A stretch of DNA of 64,000 nucleotides from an uncultured Bacteroidota bacterium (GTDB taxonomy: Bacteria > Bacteroidota > Bacteroidia > 2-12-FULL-35-15). Both the position numbers and the translations under genes were made by a program. The DNA lies in the NCBI GenBank assembly GCA_903926385.1, contig CAIYIS010000039.1, positions 62,001 to 126,000 on the forward strand, given 5' to 3'. Under the pieces are notes generated by a model, which saw only the letters and a list, made by a program, of their open reading frames with translations, did no database searches and was not told the origin of the DNA. Numbering within the stretch: the stretch's first letter is position 1; each line of letters starts with the position of its first letter. Below, piece by piece: positions 52,972 to 62,027 of the stretch.

Positions 52972-53241
52972 ATGAAAAAATTATTTACATTAGTTGCCGC
53001 TGCAGGAATGTTTACATTCGTAGCTTGCGGACCTAGCGCTGAAGAAAAAGCTGCTAAGGAAAAAGCACACAATGATTCTGTTGCTGCTGTTGAAGCTGCA
53101 AAAGCTGCTGAAGAAGCTGCAAAAGCACAAGCTGCTGCTGACTCTACTGCAAAGTATGCTGAAGCACAAGCTGCAAAACAAAAAGCAATCGATGATTCTA
53201 TCGCTGCTGCAAAAGACAAAAAAGGTGGTAAAAAGAAATAA
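52972..53241 (+). CDS. Ala/Lys-rich lipoprotein B (paralogue of A)
   Basis: 89 aa (MKKLFTLVAAAGMFTFVAC, Cys19). It shares the start of the mature chain GPSAEEKAAKEKA with lipoprotein A. The remainder is a repeated Ala-rich helix (VEAAKAAEEAAKAQAAADSTAKYAEAQAAKQKA) ending in KKGGKKK. It lacks the Pro/Lys-rich extension of A. Codons favour GCT/GCA throughout and it has its own promoter and terminator, features of a highly expressed small lipoprotein. Confidence 0.8.
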   Translation: MKKLFTLVAAAGMFTFVACGPSAEEKAAKEKAHNDSVAAVEAAKAAEEAAKAQAAADSTAKYAEAQAAKQKAIDDSIAAAKDKKGGKKK

Positions 53242-53264
53242 TATTCTTTTTTAACTTGTTCTTT

Positions 53265-53298
53265 AAAAAGTCCCGTTTATTCGGGACTTTTTTTTGTC
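53265..53298 (+). terminator. Intrinsic terminator of lipoprotein B
   Basis: An 11-bp stem AAAAAGTCCCG with its complement, a 6-nt loop and a long T-run. The GTCCCG core is shared with the hairpin at 51459-51485. Confidence 0.92.
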
Positions 53299-53416
53299 TT
53301 TTTTTTCCTCTCTTTATTATTTTATTTCTTCATTTTCCAGTCAGTTCGTTAAAAGTTGTTATTTGTAAATTTTTAAACGTTTCCATTATTATATTTAACA
53401 AATTTTTTAAAAAGGA

Positions 53417-56146
53417 ATGAGGAAACTTATTGTTTTATTTTTCATTTTTTCTTGTGTTACTGCATTTTCACAAACTATGAAGATTTATGGTAATGTAGAG
53501 GATGCAGTTATGAAAACCCCGTTACAATACGCGGTGGTGATGGTAATACGATTAAAAGATTCTCTCTTGATAACCCATACCCGAACAGATAATAAAGGAC
53601 ATTTCGAAATAAAAAATCTAACCCTTGATACTGTCAAAGTAGTAGTCACACACCCTCGATTTAATGATCAAACAATATTTGTTTTGGGTAGCCCCTCCAA
53701 TTTTGACTTTAATTTCGGTAATCTGATAATGCCAGTAAAAAGTCAGCAACTGAGCGAAGTGGTGATATATGCTTACAAAGACCCTGTATATTATAAAGGT
53801 GATACTTTAATATATGCTGCCGATTCTTTTAAAGTAAAACCGAATGCCACAGTGGAGGACTTGCTTAAAAAACTTCCTGGAATTACAGTTGATTCTAAAG
53901 GAAAGATTACTTCACAGGGAAAAGAAATAAAACAAGTGTTGGTTGATGGGGATGAGTTCTTTGGTAGCGATCCAACTCTCGCTACCAAAAATATTGCGGC
54001 AAATGGAGTTGAATCAGTTCAGGTGTATGAAAAGAAAAATGAAAATGCAGCAGAAGGAGAAGAAGAAACTTCGCAAATAATGAATCTGAAACTGAAAGAT
54101 GAAGCAAAAAAAGGATATTTCGGAAAAGTTTCTGGGGCTTCTGATATGCAAAAATTCTATGAAGGAGAGTTGCTTGCTAATAAATTTAAAGGGTCGCAAA
54201 AGATTTCAGTTTTCTCATTTGCAAGTAATACTCCGCGTTCTTCATTGGGTTGGAGAGATATGTTTAAATATGGTTTAGACAATGAAATGAATTCTCAATC
54301 TGACGAAGATGGCAATTCTTATTATTACAATAATGACCAGAATCAGGGAATTCCTCAAACAATTAAATCAGGAATATATTACAGTGATAAGCTCGGTAAG
54401 AAAACAAAACTGGGGTTTAATTATTCGTATAATAATAATATGATTCAAACCACCGGCACTTCCCGCTCACAATACTTTCTGCAAGACACCAGTTATGTTA
54501 CCAATATCGAAACATCGAATTCTCAAAAAGCTGATGCACATTCTGTAAATTTAAGACTAACACAAACACTTGATTCGATGACAGAGTTGGTGATTGAACC
54601 CAAGTTAAAACTAAATTCTGCAACACAGAATAATAATCAAATCACAAAGTTTGTGACCAACAAAGACACCATAATGCATTTAACAGAAATAACAAATTCA
54701 AATAATGCGAAAGGATATAATCTGAATGCAAATGCAATTTTGACCAGAAAATTCAAGAATAGAGACCGTTTACTAACCTTGAATTATAATTTTTCAGACG
54801 AAGATAATCGGTCGACTGGTATATTGAAATCAGCAAATACATTTTACACTGCTTCGGGAACAGATACAAGTTTTAATCAGCAAAAAATAAACACTAGCAA
54901 TACTCAAACACATAATGCGGTTGCGCGATTTACGAATCCAATCACAAAAAAAATAAAATTAGAGTTTGAGTACAACTACAATTACGGTTTAGGAAAGCAG
55001 AACAAAAAAACGCAAGACTATGTGAATGGAGAGTATGCGGCACTCAACGATTCTTTTTCCAATAATTTCGAAAATGTTAGAATTACCAATCGTCTGGGAT
55101 TAAAGTTTATTTATGAAACAAAAAAAGCTTCGTTCAATGTTGGAAGCAGATTGAGGAATGTGGATGTTACCAATTCGAATCTCATAACCCAGAAAGAAAT
55201 TAAACAGTCAGTAAATAGTGTGCTGCCTTATGCTGGCTACATGTATCGTTTTACTCAAACCACCCGATTCAATGCCCGTTATTACACCTCTTCAAGTCAA
55301 CCGAGCATTAATCAACTACAGCCAATACCCGACAATACCAATCCAAATAGTATAATGATAGGTAATCCAGATTTGCTTCCTACATTTAATCATAATGTTA
55401 ATATTACTTTCAATACATATAAACCTGTTTCCGGAAAGTACATCTGGATTAATTTCACAGCCGATGCGGTAAACAATGCTTTTGCCAACTCAACAGAATT
55501 TGACAGCATTGGTCGAACCATTTCCAAAACAGTGAATGTAAACGGCAATTACAGTAGCTGGATGTATATGGGAGGTGGATTTCCATTCTTTCAAAAGAAA
55601 CTGGAAATAAATCCTAATTTGAATGGCAGTTACAATAAGTACTCCAGTTTTATAAACAAGCAGCAAAATATAACTACTACTTCCAATGTTAATGCAGGGT
55701 TGGGTATAGCGGTTAATCTGGACACATTGACTTTTAATATCAGTTATAATTATGGTTACAATTCTCCATCATCAACTATCAGCACTGCCGGCAATAAGCC
55801 ATACAGTGACCAGCAGTATCAGGCTTCGTTGTTATTAAAATTGCCTTTTAAGTTTTCTATCGAAACAGATGCATCGTATAATATCAACAGCAATCGAACG
55901 AACGGGTACAACATTAATTATTTCTTGTGGAATGCCGCGGTTAATAAATCCTTTTTCAAAAATGAAAATCTAATTTTAACCCTTTCCGGAAACGACATTC
56001 TGAATCAAAATATCAACACATCGCGAAACATACAAGACAATGTGATAACAGACAATAAAACCAATATCATCAGCAGATATTTTTTACTGAAACTCACTTA
56101 CAAGTTCAATAGCACTAAAACAAAAGACGATGAAAACAACATGTAA
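53417..56146 (+). CDS. Outer-membrane beta-barrel protein with carboxypeptidase-regulatory-like domain
   Basis: 909 aa. It has a signal peptide (LIVLFFIFSCVTAFSQ). An N-terminal carboxypeptidase-regulatory-like domain (about 20-105) precedes a plug-like segment (VEDLLKKLPGITVDSKGKITSQGKEIKQVLVDGDEFF). A long barrel of amphipathic strands ends YFLLKLTYKFNSTKTK. This is the OMP_b-brl_3/TonB-receptor-like type of Bacteroidota. It overlaps the GLPGLI gene by 17 nt, indicating a functional pair. Substrate unknown. Confidence 0.9.
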   Translation: MRKLIVLFFIFSCVTAFSQTMKIYGNVEDAVMKTPLQYAVVMVIRLKDSLLITHTRTDNKGHFEIKNLTLDTVKVVVTHPRFNDQTIFVLGSPSNFDFNFGNLIMPVKSQQLSEVVIYAYKDPVYYKGDTLIYAADSFKVKPNATVEDLLKKLPGITVDSKGKITSQGKEIKQVLVDGDEFFGSDPTLATKNIAANGVESVQVYEKKNENAAEGEEETSQIMNLKLKDEAKKGYFGKVSGASDMQKFYEGELLANKFKGSQKISVFSFASNTPRSSLGWRDMFKYGLDNEMNSQSDEDGNSYYYNNDQNQGIPQTIKSGIYYSDKLGKKTKLGFNYSYNNNMIQTTGTSRSQYFLQDTSYVTNIETSNSQKADAHSVNLRLTQTLDSMTELVIEPKLKLNSATQNNNQITKFVTNKDTIMHLTEITNSNNAKGYNLNANAILTRKFKNRDRLLTLNYNFSDEDNRSTGILKSANTFYTASGTDTSFNQQKINTSNTQTHNAVARFTNPITKKIKLEFEYNYNYGLGKQNKKTQDYVNGEYAALNDSFSNNFENVRITNRLGLKFIYETKKASFNVGSRLRNVDVTNSNLITQKEIKQSVNSVLPYAGYMYRFTQTTRFNARYYTSSSQPSINQLQPIPDNTNPNSIMIGNPDLLPTFNHNVNITFNTYKPVSGKYIWINFTADAVNNAFANSTEFDSIGRTISKTVNVNGNYSSWMYMGGGFPFFQKKLEINPNLNGSYNKYSSFINKQQNITTTSNVNAGLGIAVNLDTLTFNISYNYGYNSPSSTISTAGNKPYSDQQYQASLLLKLPFKFSIETDASYNINSNRTNGYNINYFLWNAAVNKSFFKNENLILTLSGNDILNQNINTSRNIQDNVITDNKTNIISRYFLLKLTYKFNSTKTKDDENNM

Positions 56147-56858
56147 GCTCTTTTTATTGATTTGTTTTTTATTTATTGAAAACCAAAACATCTTGGCTCA
56201 ACTAACAGCTGGTAAAATTATTTATGAGCGTAAAACCAATCTGTATAAAAAATTCAAATTTGATGATGTAAAAGACTGGCTCGAACCGGCAGATAAAAAC
56301 AAAACGGATATTTTTGAATTATATTTTAACGACTCCTTATCTCTTTTCAAAATTCAGGATTCAGACCTTAAAGAACGAATGGGCTGGGCCACTTCGAAAA
56401 ATACCGTGTATCAAAACATGAATGCAAATACCCGTTTAACCATCAAATCGGTGTGGGGAGAAGAACTTTATGTAGCAGATACATTATACAAACGCCATTG
56501 GAAAATGACCGATAGCAAACGAAACATAAGTGGTTACAATTGCCGAAAGGCTATCTGGAAAGCAAACGATACAACCACTATTTATGCATGGTATTGCGAT
56601 GAAATAATAACAAGTGTTGGTCCCGAAAGTTTTTACGGACTGCCGGGCGCTATACTGGGGCTGGCAACAGAAGACGGTGGAGTAATTTATTTTGCTAAAA
56701 GTGTTGAAATATCCAAACCTGATGTAGCACTTTTGTTGCCTAAGAAAACGAAAAGCAAAATCTATTCTTTTAAGGAATTAAAGGGCAAACTTGAAAAAGA
56801 TTTTGGTAAGAACCCCTGGGGAAAGGCTATGATTAAAGATTTGTTTGGTATTTGGTGA
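56130..56858 (+). CDS. GLPGLI family protein
   Basis: 242 aa with a signal peptide (LFLLICFLFIENQNILAQ). The family signature appears as FYGLPGAILGLATEDG near residue 170, preceded by NCRKAIWKANDTTTIYAWYCDEI. GLPGLI proteins are specific to Bacteroidota and are usually encoded with TonB-dependent-receptor-like barrels, as here. Function unknown; they are proposed to act in the periplasm with the barrel. The start lies within the end of the barrel gene. Confidence 0.92.
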   Translation: MKTTCKLFLLICFLFIENQNILAQLTAGKIIYERKTNLYKKFKFDDVKDWLEPADKNKTDIFELYFNDSLSLFKIQDSDLKERMGWATSKNTVYQNMNANTRLTIKSVWGEELYVADTLYKRHWKMTDSKRNISGYNCRKAIWKANDTTTIYAWYCDEIITSVGPESFYGLPGAILGLATEDGGVIYFAKSVEISKPDVALLLPKKTKSKIYSFKELKGKLEKDFGKNPWGKAMIKDLFGIW

Positions 56859-56862
56859 TGGT

Positions 56863-57945
56863 TTATTTCATAAAATAAGGGGACATGTAATGCAAAGCAT
56901 AACTACTCGCAAAGTATTGTGGAATCAAAAAGTTTACCAAAATAAGCAGAAAACCTATCTTAATAAAAGTATATCCCTTCATATTTTCTTTTACCTGATA
57001 AATACTAATAAGTAAAACAGGAAACAGCAAACACAGCAGTCGGGTTACATCATAAGCTATAATCAACTGCCCCATCACCGGAATAGCAATCAGAATAAAC
57101 ACTAGTACTAGTTTATTTCTTCTGTATTTTAGTTCATTTACCAGTACCGATATCGGATAAATCCAGAACAGTTTAAAAGCAAAAAACAATCCAGGAATTA
57201 TCAATGGCAATATATTTAGCAAGTTGTTTTTAATATTATCAGCCGATAGATAAAAACTTAATTTGTATTCCACTTCAGTGTGAATAGAGATATAGTATCT
57301 TGAAACTATATATGGAATACAAGCCAATAGGTATAGAGTATGTTTATTATTTAATTTGAATATATTTTTATTGTCGGAGTAATTTGCATACACCATCAAT
57401 CCTGGCAGTAGAAAAAAGCTGCATTCATGACACATTAAAGCAACTCCAAAAAATAGTGCAGATAATGCAGGGCGTTTTATAAAACTAAAAGCTAAAAAGA
57501 GAAAGTAAAATGTTATCGAATCAACATAACCTGCTGCCCGCATCGGGATAAATTCAGTACACGAAAATGCAACAACAGCAGCAGGAATTATAGATTCTAA
57601 GAACGAAAAATTACGTTTTCTGAAATGAACATAGATAGCCGATAAGAGTAGTACTGCGAAAACGAGTGGCACAAAAAAGTATAAATCGCCCTTGAGAAAT
57701 GTTACATAACCTATCAATGGCCCAAGAAAACGGTAATGCAGCGGATTTGACAAAGTAAAATCAAAAGGATGTAAAGATAATTGAGCATAATAAACTCCGT
57801 GAAAGGCTACCTGAAAATTGGGTTTTACATACAACATTGCAATACACGTAAGAAGCAACGAAACAAACAAACTCATCGCGAAGCGACTTATTTTGTTTTC
57901 GACCATTGTTGCCGAATAATCAAGTTTAGCAATAAGGCTATTCAT
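56863..57945 (-). CDS. Multi-pass membrane protein of unknown function
   Basis: 360 aa with about nine predicted transmembrane helices (for example FAMSLFVSLLLTCIAMLYV and LVLVFILIAIPVMGQLII). No catalytic motif is recognised; the general layout recalls EpsG-like or glycosyltransferase-C-like membrane proteins. I chose the ATG at 57945 (MNSLIAKLDYS), which leaves 13 bp after the preceding small gene. A start at 57987 would overlap that gene. Confidence 0.7.
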   Translation of the reverse strand: MNSLIAKLDYSATMVENKISRFAMSLFVSLLLTCIAMLYVKPNFQVAFHGVYYAQLSLHPFDFTLSNPLHYRFLGPLIGYVTFLKGDLYFFVPLVFAVLLLSAIYVHFRKRNFSFLESIIPAAVVAFSCTEFIPMRAAGYVDSITFYFLFLAFSFIKRPALSALFFGVALMCHECSFFLLPGLMVYANYSDNKNIFKLNNKHTLYLLACIPYIVSRYYISIHTEVEYKLSFYLSADNIKNNLLNILPLIIPGLFFAFKLFWIYPISVLVNELKYRRNKLVLVFILIAIPVMGQLIIAYDVTRLLCLLFPVLLISIYQVKENMKGYTFIKIGFLLILVNFLIPQYFASSYALHYMSPYFMK

Positions 57946-57958
57946 CCTAGCGGGAATT

Positions 57959-58102
57959 CTATTTCTTTCGGGCCTCCTTTGCCGCATCCATCAGTGCACA
58001 TTTTTCGCAGGCTTGTTTTTTCTTCACACTGCCATAAATGCGGTAACCCACATAACTTGTGGCAAGGGCCAGAATAATATAAATAGCTATTTGTTGCATC
58101 AT
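57959..58102 (-). CDS. Small CxxC membrane protein (FeoB-associated Cys-rich type)
   Basis: 47 aa. One N-terminal transmembrane helix (IAIYIILALATSYVGYRIYG) is followed by a basic stretch and a CEKC motif. Length, topology and cysteines resemble the FeoB-associated Cys-rich membrane proteins found beside ferrous iron transporters, but no feoA/feoB is present in this window. There are two consecutive ATGs (58102, 58099). It is probably co-transcribed with the following membrane protein. Confidence 0.62.
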   Translation of the reverse strand: MMQQIAIYIILALATSYVGYRIYGSVKKKQACEKCALMDAAKEARKK

Positions 58103-58169
58103 TTTATTTACACTTCTGTTTTAATGGTTAAACAGGCAGCTTGTTTGTGTTGAATTATTTATTGTAAAA

Positions 58170-58177
58170 CAAAAGTA
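58170..58177 (-). promoter_or_regulatory. Putative -7 element for the small CxxC membrane protein
   Basis: TACTTTTG on the minus strand, 67 nt upstream of the 58102 start. Confidence 0.45.
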
Positions 58178-58213
58178 CATAAAATATTACCCCCGTGCGT
58201 CACTTATTTTTAA

Positions 58214-58221
58214 TAATTTTG
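58214..58221 (+). promoter_or_regulatory. Putative -7 element for E1 dehydrogenase
   Basis: TAATTTTG, 23 nt upstream of the ATG at 58245. Confidence 0.5.
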
Positions 58222-58244
58222 TCGCCTTAAAAACCAAACCAATT

Positions 58245-60242
58245 ATGATTACTGCCGAAACCCCTATACGATACGAACGTAAGAAATACAGCGATGACAC
58301 CCTTATTAAACTTTATACGGGTGTTCTCAAATCGCGAATGATTGAAGAAAAAATGCACCTCCTCCTTCGTCAGGGCAAAATATCCAAATGGTTTAGTGGC
58401 ATTGGGCAAGAAGCAGGTTCCGTTGGAGCAGCTATGGCTATGCAAACGGACGAATATATTTTACCAATGCATCGCAATCTGGGTGTATTTATTTCTCGCA
58501 ACATTCCGCTCAACCGATTGTTTGCTCAGTTTCAGGGCAAGCCCGGAGGTTTTACCAAAGGGCGCGACCGTTCATTTCATTTCGGTACTCAGCAATATCA
58601 CATCATAGGAATGATATCTCACCTCGGCCCTCAGCTCGGAGTGGCCGATGGCATTGCGCTTGCCAATCACTTAAAAGAAAATAATAAAGTCACATTGGTT
58701 TACACAGGCGATGGAGGTGCAAGTCAGGGCGATTTTCACGAATCGCTAAACGTGGCTGCCGTGTGGGATTTGCCCGTTATTTTTGCTATCGAAAACAATG
58801 GTTACGGTCTGTCCACACCAAGCGATGAGCAGTTTCGATGTAGACAGTTTATTGATAAAGGTATTGGATACGGTATGGAAGCTGTGCAAGTAGATGGCAA
58901 CAATGTCCTCGAAGTTTACGACACCGTGCGCAGACTTTCCGAATCCATGCGTCATCATCCTCGCCCCGTATTGATGGAATTAATGACCTTTCGTATGAAA
59001 GGTCACGAAGAAGCTTCGGGTACCAAATATGTTCCTAAAGAAAAGTTTGAAGCCTGGGAAAAGAAAGACCCTCTTCATAATTTCGAAAAATATTTACTTC
59101 AGGAAGGAGTGATGGACGATAAAATGATAGAATCGTTGCGCAACGAAATCAAGAACGAAATAGAACACGGCCTCGAAATTGCCTTTGCCGAACAACTTCC
59201 TCCTGCCGACACTCTGCTCGAAATGGATGATATGTATGCACCTTTTCACCTTGCCGAAACTCAGCCTCAAGCTCCGCTTACCAACAAACGATTTGTAGAT
59301 GCCATTTCAGATGGCCTTCGCATGGCCATGCACAAACATCCCCAACTTGTACTGATGGGGCAGGATATAGCAGGTTACGGTGGAGTATTTAAGGTTACCG
59401 AAGGTTTCTTGGATGAGTTTGGCAAAAAACGAGTGCGTAACACCCCTCTTTGCGAAGCCGCTATTCTCGGCACAGGCTTCGGACTTTCCATCAATGGTAT
59501 GAAAGCTATGGTAGAAATGCAGTTTGCCGACTTTGTTACCGAAGGCTTTAATCAAATCATCAACAACCTTGCAAAAAGCCATTACCGTTGGGGGCAAAAT
59601 GCCGATGTGGTAGTTCGTATGCCCACAGGCGCAGGGGTTGCGGCAGGCCCTTTTCACTCTCAAAGCAACGAAGCCTGGTTTTTTCACACTCCAGGGCTCA
59701 AAATTGCTTATCCTGCTTTCCCTTCAGATGCTAAAGGACTTCTCCTAACCGCATTCGAAGACCCTAACCCTGTTCTCTTTTTCGAACACAAAGCCCTTTA
59801 CCGCAGCCTCACCGAAGATGTGGCCGACCACTATTATACCATTCCTTTCGGCAAAGCCCGATTGATTTCCGAGGGGCATCACCTTACCATCATTACCTAT
59901 GGAATGGGTGTACATTGGGCCATGGAAATAACCGCTCGTCACCCCGAAATAAAAGTCGATTTAATCGACCTTCGCACACTTGTCCCTCTCGACAAGCAAG
60001 CCATTATCGACTCTGTCAATAAAACTGGAAAAGCCATTATCCTCCACGAAGACACACTTACCGGAGGCATTGGTGGCGAACTTTCGGCCATCATTTCCGA
60101 AAACTGCTTTCAGCAACTCGATGCGCCCGTTATGCGCTCGGCAGGACTCGATACTCCTGTGCCTATGAATGCAGACCTCGAGCAAAACTTTTTGCCAAAA
60201 CAACGTTTCGAACAACAACTATTGGAATTATTCAACTATTAA
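58245..60242 (+). CDS. Fused alpha-beta E1 component of 2-oxoacid (branched-chain) dehydrogenase
   Basis: 665 aa, thiamine-diphosphate-dependent decarboxylase of the branched-chain 2-oxoacid dehydrogenase complex. The alpha part (about 1-325) has the TPP motif VYTGDGGASQGDFHESLNVAAV followed by ENNGYGLST. The beta part (about 340-665) has MGQDIAGYGGVFKVTEGF and ADFVTEGFNQIINNLAKSHYRWG. The fused arrangement is common in Bacteroidota. No E2 or E3 gene is nearby, so the partner subunits are encoded elsewhere. 2-Oxoisovalerate is the likely substrate; pyruvate is possible. Confidence 0.92.
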   Translation: MITAETPIRYERKKYSDDTLIKLYTGVLKSRMIEEKMHLLLRQGKISKWFSGIGQEAGSVGAAMAMQTDEYILPMHRNLGVFISRNIPLNRLFAQFQGKPGGFTKGRDRSFHFGTQQYHIIGMISHLGPQLGVADGIALANHLKENNKVTLVYTGDGGASQGDFHESLNVAAVWDLPVIFAIENNGYGLSTPSDEQFRCRQFIDKGIGYGMEAVQVDGNNVLEVYDTVRRLSESMRHHPRPVLMELMTFRMKGHEEASGTKYVPKEKFEAWEKKDPLHNFEKYLLQEGVMDDKMIESLRNEIKNEIEHGLEIAFAEQLPPADTLLEMDDMYAPFHLAETQPQAPLTNKRFVDAISDGLRMAMHKHPQLVLMGQDIAGYGGVFKVTEGFLDEFGKKRVRNTPLCEAAILGTGFGLSINGMKAMVEMQFADFVTEGFNQIINNLAKSHYRWGQNADVVVRMPTGAGVAAGPFHSQSNEAWFFHTPGLKIAYPAFPSDAKGLLLTAFEDPNPVLFFEHKALYRSLTEDVADHYYTIPFGKARLISEGHHLTIITYGMGVHWAMEITARHPEIKVDLIDLRTLVPLDKQAIIDSVNKTGKAIILHEDTLTGGIGGELSAIISENCFQQLDAPVMRSAGLDTPVPMNADLEQNFLPKQRFEQQLLELFNY

Positions 60243-60427
60243 GGTCTGAGGTATGTCATTGAGATCTCAGCAAAGCAATCTCTTTTTATTGCCTACTGCC
60301 CAATTACCCAATTGAATCCTTGGCTAACTTTACGAAACACCTACCTGAATCCTGAAACTTCTAACTTTCCCCTGAAATATTTGCTCATTTCAAAAGGATA
60401 CTTTAATTTAGCTGAAAATTTGTGAAT

Positions 60428-60865
60428 ATGAAACCATCGATGATTAATATACAGATAGAATCTCAGCAAATGGTGCTTGAGTCGAAACGCACAAGTGTTA
60501 ACGCACTCGATAAGCTCATAGCCGATTTGCGAGAGATATATTCTATTTCTGACGAATTCAATCATGATATTTGGGTGGTGCTGAATGAAGCTGTTTCGAA
60601 TGCAATCAAACATGGTAACAAACTCGACCCGGATAAAAAAGTAAGTTTGACATCCGAAATTCGTGAAGACCGTTATTTATGTTTTGTAATAAAAGACCAG
60701 GGACGTGGTTTTAATCCTGAGATGATACCCGACCCCACACACCCTTCTCGCATTCATAATCCCAACGGAAGAGGAATATTTTTAATGAAAGCACTTTCTA
60801 AGAGTGTGCATTATTTTGATGGCGGTCGCAGTGTAGAAATTGTTTTCGACCTGTTTGCTCATTAA
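60428..60865 (+). CDS. RsbW-like anti-sigma serine/threonine kinase domain protein
   Basis: 145-aa GHKL ATPase domain. N-box VVLNEAVSNAIKHGNKL, G1 VIKDQGRGFNPEM, G2 NPNGRGIFLMKALS. It is the single-domain type seen in RsbW/SpoIIAB anti-sigma kinases and in general ATP-binding regulators; no anti-sigma antagonist or SpoIIE phosphatase is adjacent. Start: ATG at 60428, with an upstream in-frame GTG at 60422. It is convergent with ribD and overlaps it by 4 nt at the stop codons. Confidence 0.85.
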   Translation: MKPSMINIQIESQQMVLESKRTSVNALDKLIADLREIYSISDEFNHDIWVVLNEAVSNAIKHGNKLDPDKKVSLTSEIREDRYLCFVIKDQGRGFNPEMIPDPTHPSRIHNPNGRGIFLMKALSKSVHYFDGGRSVEIVFDLFAH

Positions 60866-61908
60866 AACTTCTCGTTTTTATAAATCAACAGAACATCCCC
60901 GCTAATATTTTCGTGGTCTATCGGGTCGGTATTTAAAACTGGCGCATTTACACCTTTTCCTATTTTTGTTTCCGACACAAACACTCTTGCTTCGTCCCAG
61001 CAATTGGCCTGTATAAAGCTATTGAGCAATTGTTCTCCGCCCTCCACCAGCACCGACTGAATGTTTCGTTTGTATAATTCATCAATAAACTGAGGAACCA
61101 ACGGCAGTTCGAAATTAATTTTGATATACTCCAAATTGTTAACAGAAGCAGCATCCGAAGAGGTGAACACCAGAGTAGGAGTGGAGCCATCGAAGAGATG
61201 AAAGTCTTTAGGAATTCTCAGCCATTTATCGATGGTAATACGTATCGGATTTTTGCCTTCTACTTCTCTCACCGTTAACTGAGGATTGTCGAGCAAAGCA
61301 GTGTTGGTGCCCACCATAATGGCTTGTTCCATGCTTCGCCACTTATGCACCAGTTTTTTTGCATCGGCATTGCTTATCTGCAACGCTTTCTGGTTTTCTT
61401 CTGTGCGGCTGGCATCAATAAAACCATCTCGGGTTTGTGCCCATTTAAGAATGATATAAGGTCTTTTCTTTTCGTGATAGGTAAAAAAACGATAATTGAG
61501 TTGTTTGCATTCTTGTTCCAGAACACCCACTTCCACTATCACACCTGCATTCTTTAATTTTTCAATTCCTTTGCCACTCACTAGCGAGTTGCTGTCCACA
61601 CCTCCAATTACCACACGAGGAATATGCGAAGCAATAATTAAATCGGCACAGGGAGGCGTTTTGCCAAAGTGAGAACAAGGCTCCAGATTGACATATAATG
61701 TAGCTGTTTTGAGCAATTCTTTATCTTGAACGGCATTTATAGCATTCACTTCAGCATGTGCCTGTCCATACAGTTGATGATACCCTTCTCCAATTATTTT
61801 TTCATTGGCCACTATAACGCAGCCCACCATAGGGTTGGGTGCTACTTGTCCGAGCCCGTTAAGAGCCAGGCCAAGACAATGGTTTATATAAAATTCGTTA
61901 TTGTTCAT
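60862..61908 (-). CDS. ribD: Bifunctional riboflavin deaminase/reductase RibD
   Basis: 348 aa. The N-terminal deaminase (about 1-145) has the zinc site GQAHAEVNAIN and EPCSHFGKTPPCADLI. The C-terminal NADPH-dependent reductase (about 150-348) has YIILKWAQTRDGFI, AIMVGTNTALLDNPQLTVR and VLVEGGEQLLNSFI. It catalyses two consecutive steps of riboflavin synthesis. Complete and in usual length. Confidence 0.95.
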   Translation of the reverse strand: MNNNEFYINHCLGLALNGLGQVAPNPMVGCVIVANEKIIGEGYHQLYGQAHAEVNAINAVQDKELLKTATLYVNLEPCSHFGKTPPCADLIIASHIPRVVIGGVDSNSLVSGKGIEKLKNAGVIVEVGVLEQECKQLNYRFFTYHEKKRPYIILKWAQTRDGFIDASRTEENQKALQISNADAKKLVHKWRSMEQAIMVGTNTALLDNPQLTVREVEGKNPIRITIDKWLRIPKDFHLFDGSTPTLVFTSSDAASVNNLEYIKINFELPLVPQFIDELYKRNIQSVLVEGGEQLLNSFIQANCWDEARVFVSETKIGKGVNAPVLNTDPIDHENISGDVLLIYKNEKF

Positions 61909-61937
61909 TTTTAGGATGCGGTAAAGTTAACTATTCT

Positions 61938-61945
61938 TACTTTTG
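61938..61945 (+). promoter_or_regulatory. Putative -7 element for prmC
   Basis: TACTTTTG, 82 nt upstream of the ATG at 62028. Confidence 0.45.
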
Positions 61946-62027
61946 TGTCCCCGAATAATGCTTGTAAATATATCTTTCATTAAAAAAAAGAACACAAGCG
62001 TAATTGGGTAAACAAAAATAAGCCAAC

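Noticed and set aside
60422-60865. Complete partner-switching (Rsb) module
   Set aside because: Only the kinase-like domain is present; no anti-sigma antagonist, phosphatase or sigma-B type gene lies nearby.
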